The notes beneath the pieces are model-generated. The model saw only the letters and a program-made list of their open reading frames with translations. It had not been told where the DNA came from and did not search any database. DNA of 14,260 nt from Lachnospiraceae bacterium UBA3732 (GTDB taxonomy: Bacteria; Bacillota; Clostridia; Lachnospirales; Lachnospiraceae): assembly GCA_002372545.1 (NCBI GenBank), contig DFHD01000021.1, forward strand, positions 1 through 14,260, written 5' to 3'. A program made the translations under genes and the position numbers. Position 1 is the stretch's first letter. Every line of letters begins with the position of its first letter. Shown here one piece after another: positions 13,619-14,260 of this stretch.

Positions 13619-13672
13619 TCCGGAGCTTGTCCGGAATTTTTCATTCACCCGGTCCTGAAAGGCCGGCTTTTT
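13619..13672. other. Two hairpins in the DUF4349 leader
   Basis: TCCGGA (13619-13624) and TCCGGA (13630-13635) form a stem with a 5-base loop, one base from the AAGGAGG ribosome binding site on the minus strand. CCGG-T-CCT (13649-13656) pairs with AGGCCGG (13660-13666) around a 3-base loop. Both are followed by T5 on the plus strand, so they resemble terminators of plus-strand transcription; on the minus strand they are leader stems. Confidence 0.45.
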
Positions 13673-13751
13673 CATGCTTATGTCTCATATACGGATACGT
13701 GAAGCGTTTTTATGGACAAAATGAAAAAAAATGGAATTGCCAAGCAACAGC

Positions 13752-13785
13752 AAAAAAACCAGCCGGTACAGGCCGGCTGGCATTT
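13752..13785 (-). terminator. Intrinsic terminator after ugd
   Basis: CCAGCCGG (13759-13766) and CCGGCTGG (13773-13780) form an 8-bp GC-rich stem with a 6-base loop. On the minus strand it is followed directly by T7 (13758-13752). On the plus strand CATTTTT follows, so it may also act in that direction. Confidence 0.9.
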
Positions 13786-13795
13786 TTGGGAAGAG

Positions 13796-14260
13796 TCAGT
13801 CTCTTCGGAAGAGATCTCTTGTATAAACCTTTTCGGATACATCATCCAGCACGCTGTCGTACCGGTTGGCGATGATGCAGCCGCACATAGCCTTGAATTT
13901 ATCCAGGTCGTTGACCACCAGACTGCCGAAGAAGGTGGAACCATCCTCAAGTGTGGGCTCGTAGATCACCACGGTGGCTCCCTTCGCCTTGATCCGTTTC
14001 ATGACGCCCTGAATAGAGGACTGGCGGAAGTTGTCGGAGTTGGATTTCATAGTCAGACGGTAAACGCCGACAAAGGTTTCCTTCTGCTTTTTCTCCGTGG
14101 CTGTGGAGTAGGAGTCGCCGTATTTGTAGGTGGTGCCGGCAATATCCAGCACGCGCTCGGCAATGAAGTCCTTCCTTGTCCGGTTGGATTCCACGATGGC
14201 CTGGATCAGGTTCTCCGGTACATCGCTGTAGTTGGCCAGAAGCTGCTTGGTATCCTTGGG
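13796..14260 (-). CDS. ugd: UDP-glucose 6-dehydrogenase, C-terminal part (5' end outside window)
   Basis: This enzyme oxidises UDP-glucose to UDP-glucuronate with two NAD molecules, feeding capsule or exopolysaccharide synthesis. The frame is open to the window edge, so the GTG at 14194 is an internal Val. The visible 154 residues start at PKDTKQLLANYSDVPENLI, which directly follows the catalytic-cysteine motif (G-G-x-C-x-P-K-D) lying just outside the window. They continue with the C-terminal NAD-binding-like domain: VGVYRLTMKSNSDNFRQSSI and a MKRIKAKGATVVIYEP strand-helix unit, both standard for the short Firmicute type of about 390-410 residues. The end shows a normal length. A strong terminator follows the stop codon. 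Confidence 0.93.
   Translation of the reverse strand, partial: PKDTKQLLANYSDVPENLIQAIVESNRTRKDFIAERVLDIAGTTYKYGDSYSTATEKKQKETFVGVYRLTMKSNSDNFRQSSIQGVMKRIKAKGATVVIYEPTLEDGSTFFGSLVVNDLDKFKAMCGCIIANRYDSVLDDVSEKVYTRDLFRRD

Overview
The window reads as chromosomal DNA of an anaerobic Firmicute, most likely a Lachnospiraceae-type Clostridium. This is inferred from protein style (short-type Ugd, DUF4349 lipoprotein, OpgB-like sulfatase, GHKL/LytTR signalling) and from strong AGGAGG ribosome binding sites and TTGACA/TATAAT promoters. There is no rRNA, tRNA, CRISPR array or intact mobile element.

Layout. (1) 1-734: the 3' two thirds of a cysteine synthase (cysK) and a hairpin terminator. (2) About 770-4600: a visibly more AT-rich accessory block. 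It opens with a decayed AAA ATPase (DUF4143-type) remnant, then carries a zinc-ribbon membrane protein and a tightly overlapped three-gene signalling operon: a seven-helix membrane sensor with a degenerate kinase-like tail, a small GHKL histidine kinase, and a LytTR response regulator. It closes with a remnant of an ABC exporter ATP-binding domain, which contains the regulator's stop codon. (3) 4628-7941: a Cof-type HAD phosphatase (minus strand) divergent from a Fur-family metalloregulator, followed by the ATPase and permease of a zinc/manganese/iron ABC importer. The divergent promoters overlap, and a Fur-box-like palindrome sits at the regulator's transcription start. (4) 8004-9671: a minus-strand OpgB/LtaS-like membrane phosphoglycerol transferase. 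(5) 9792-12239: a second, divergent cysteine-synthase-family enzyme with a structured leader, and a MATE efflux pump, both minus strand with separate promoters. (6) 12369-14260: a terminator and a tandem repeat at the 3' end of a DUF4349 lipoprotein gene, then a strong terminator and the C-terminal part of UDP-glucose 6-dehydrogenase, whose 5' end lies outside the window.

How the parts work together. The Fur-family protein very probably represses itself and the ABC importer when metal is plentiful. The accessory signalling operon looks like an Agr-like pathway in which membrane sensing and phosphotransfer are on two polypeptides. Its signal is unknown, and an exporter that may once have belonged to it survives only as debris. 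Ugd and the phosphoglycerol transferase both point to cell-envelope polymer synthesis, but nothing shows that they are co-regulated. The most novel item is the split sensor/kinase arrangement inside a block bordered by two gene remnants.
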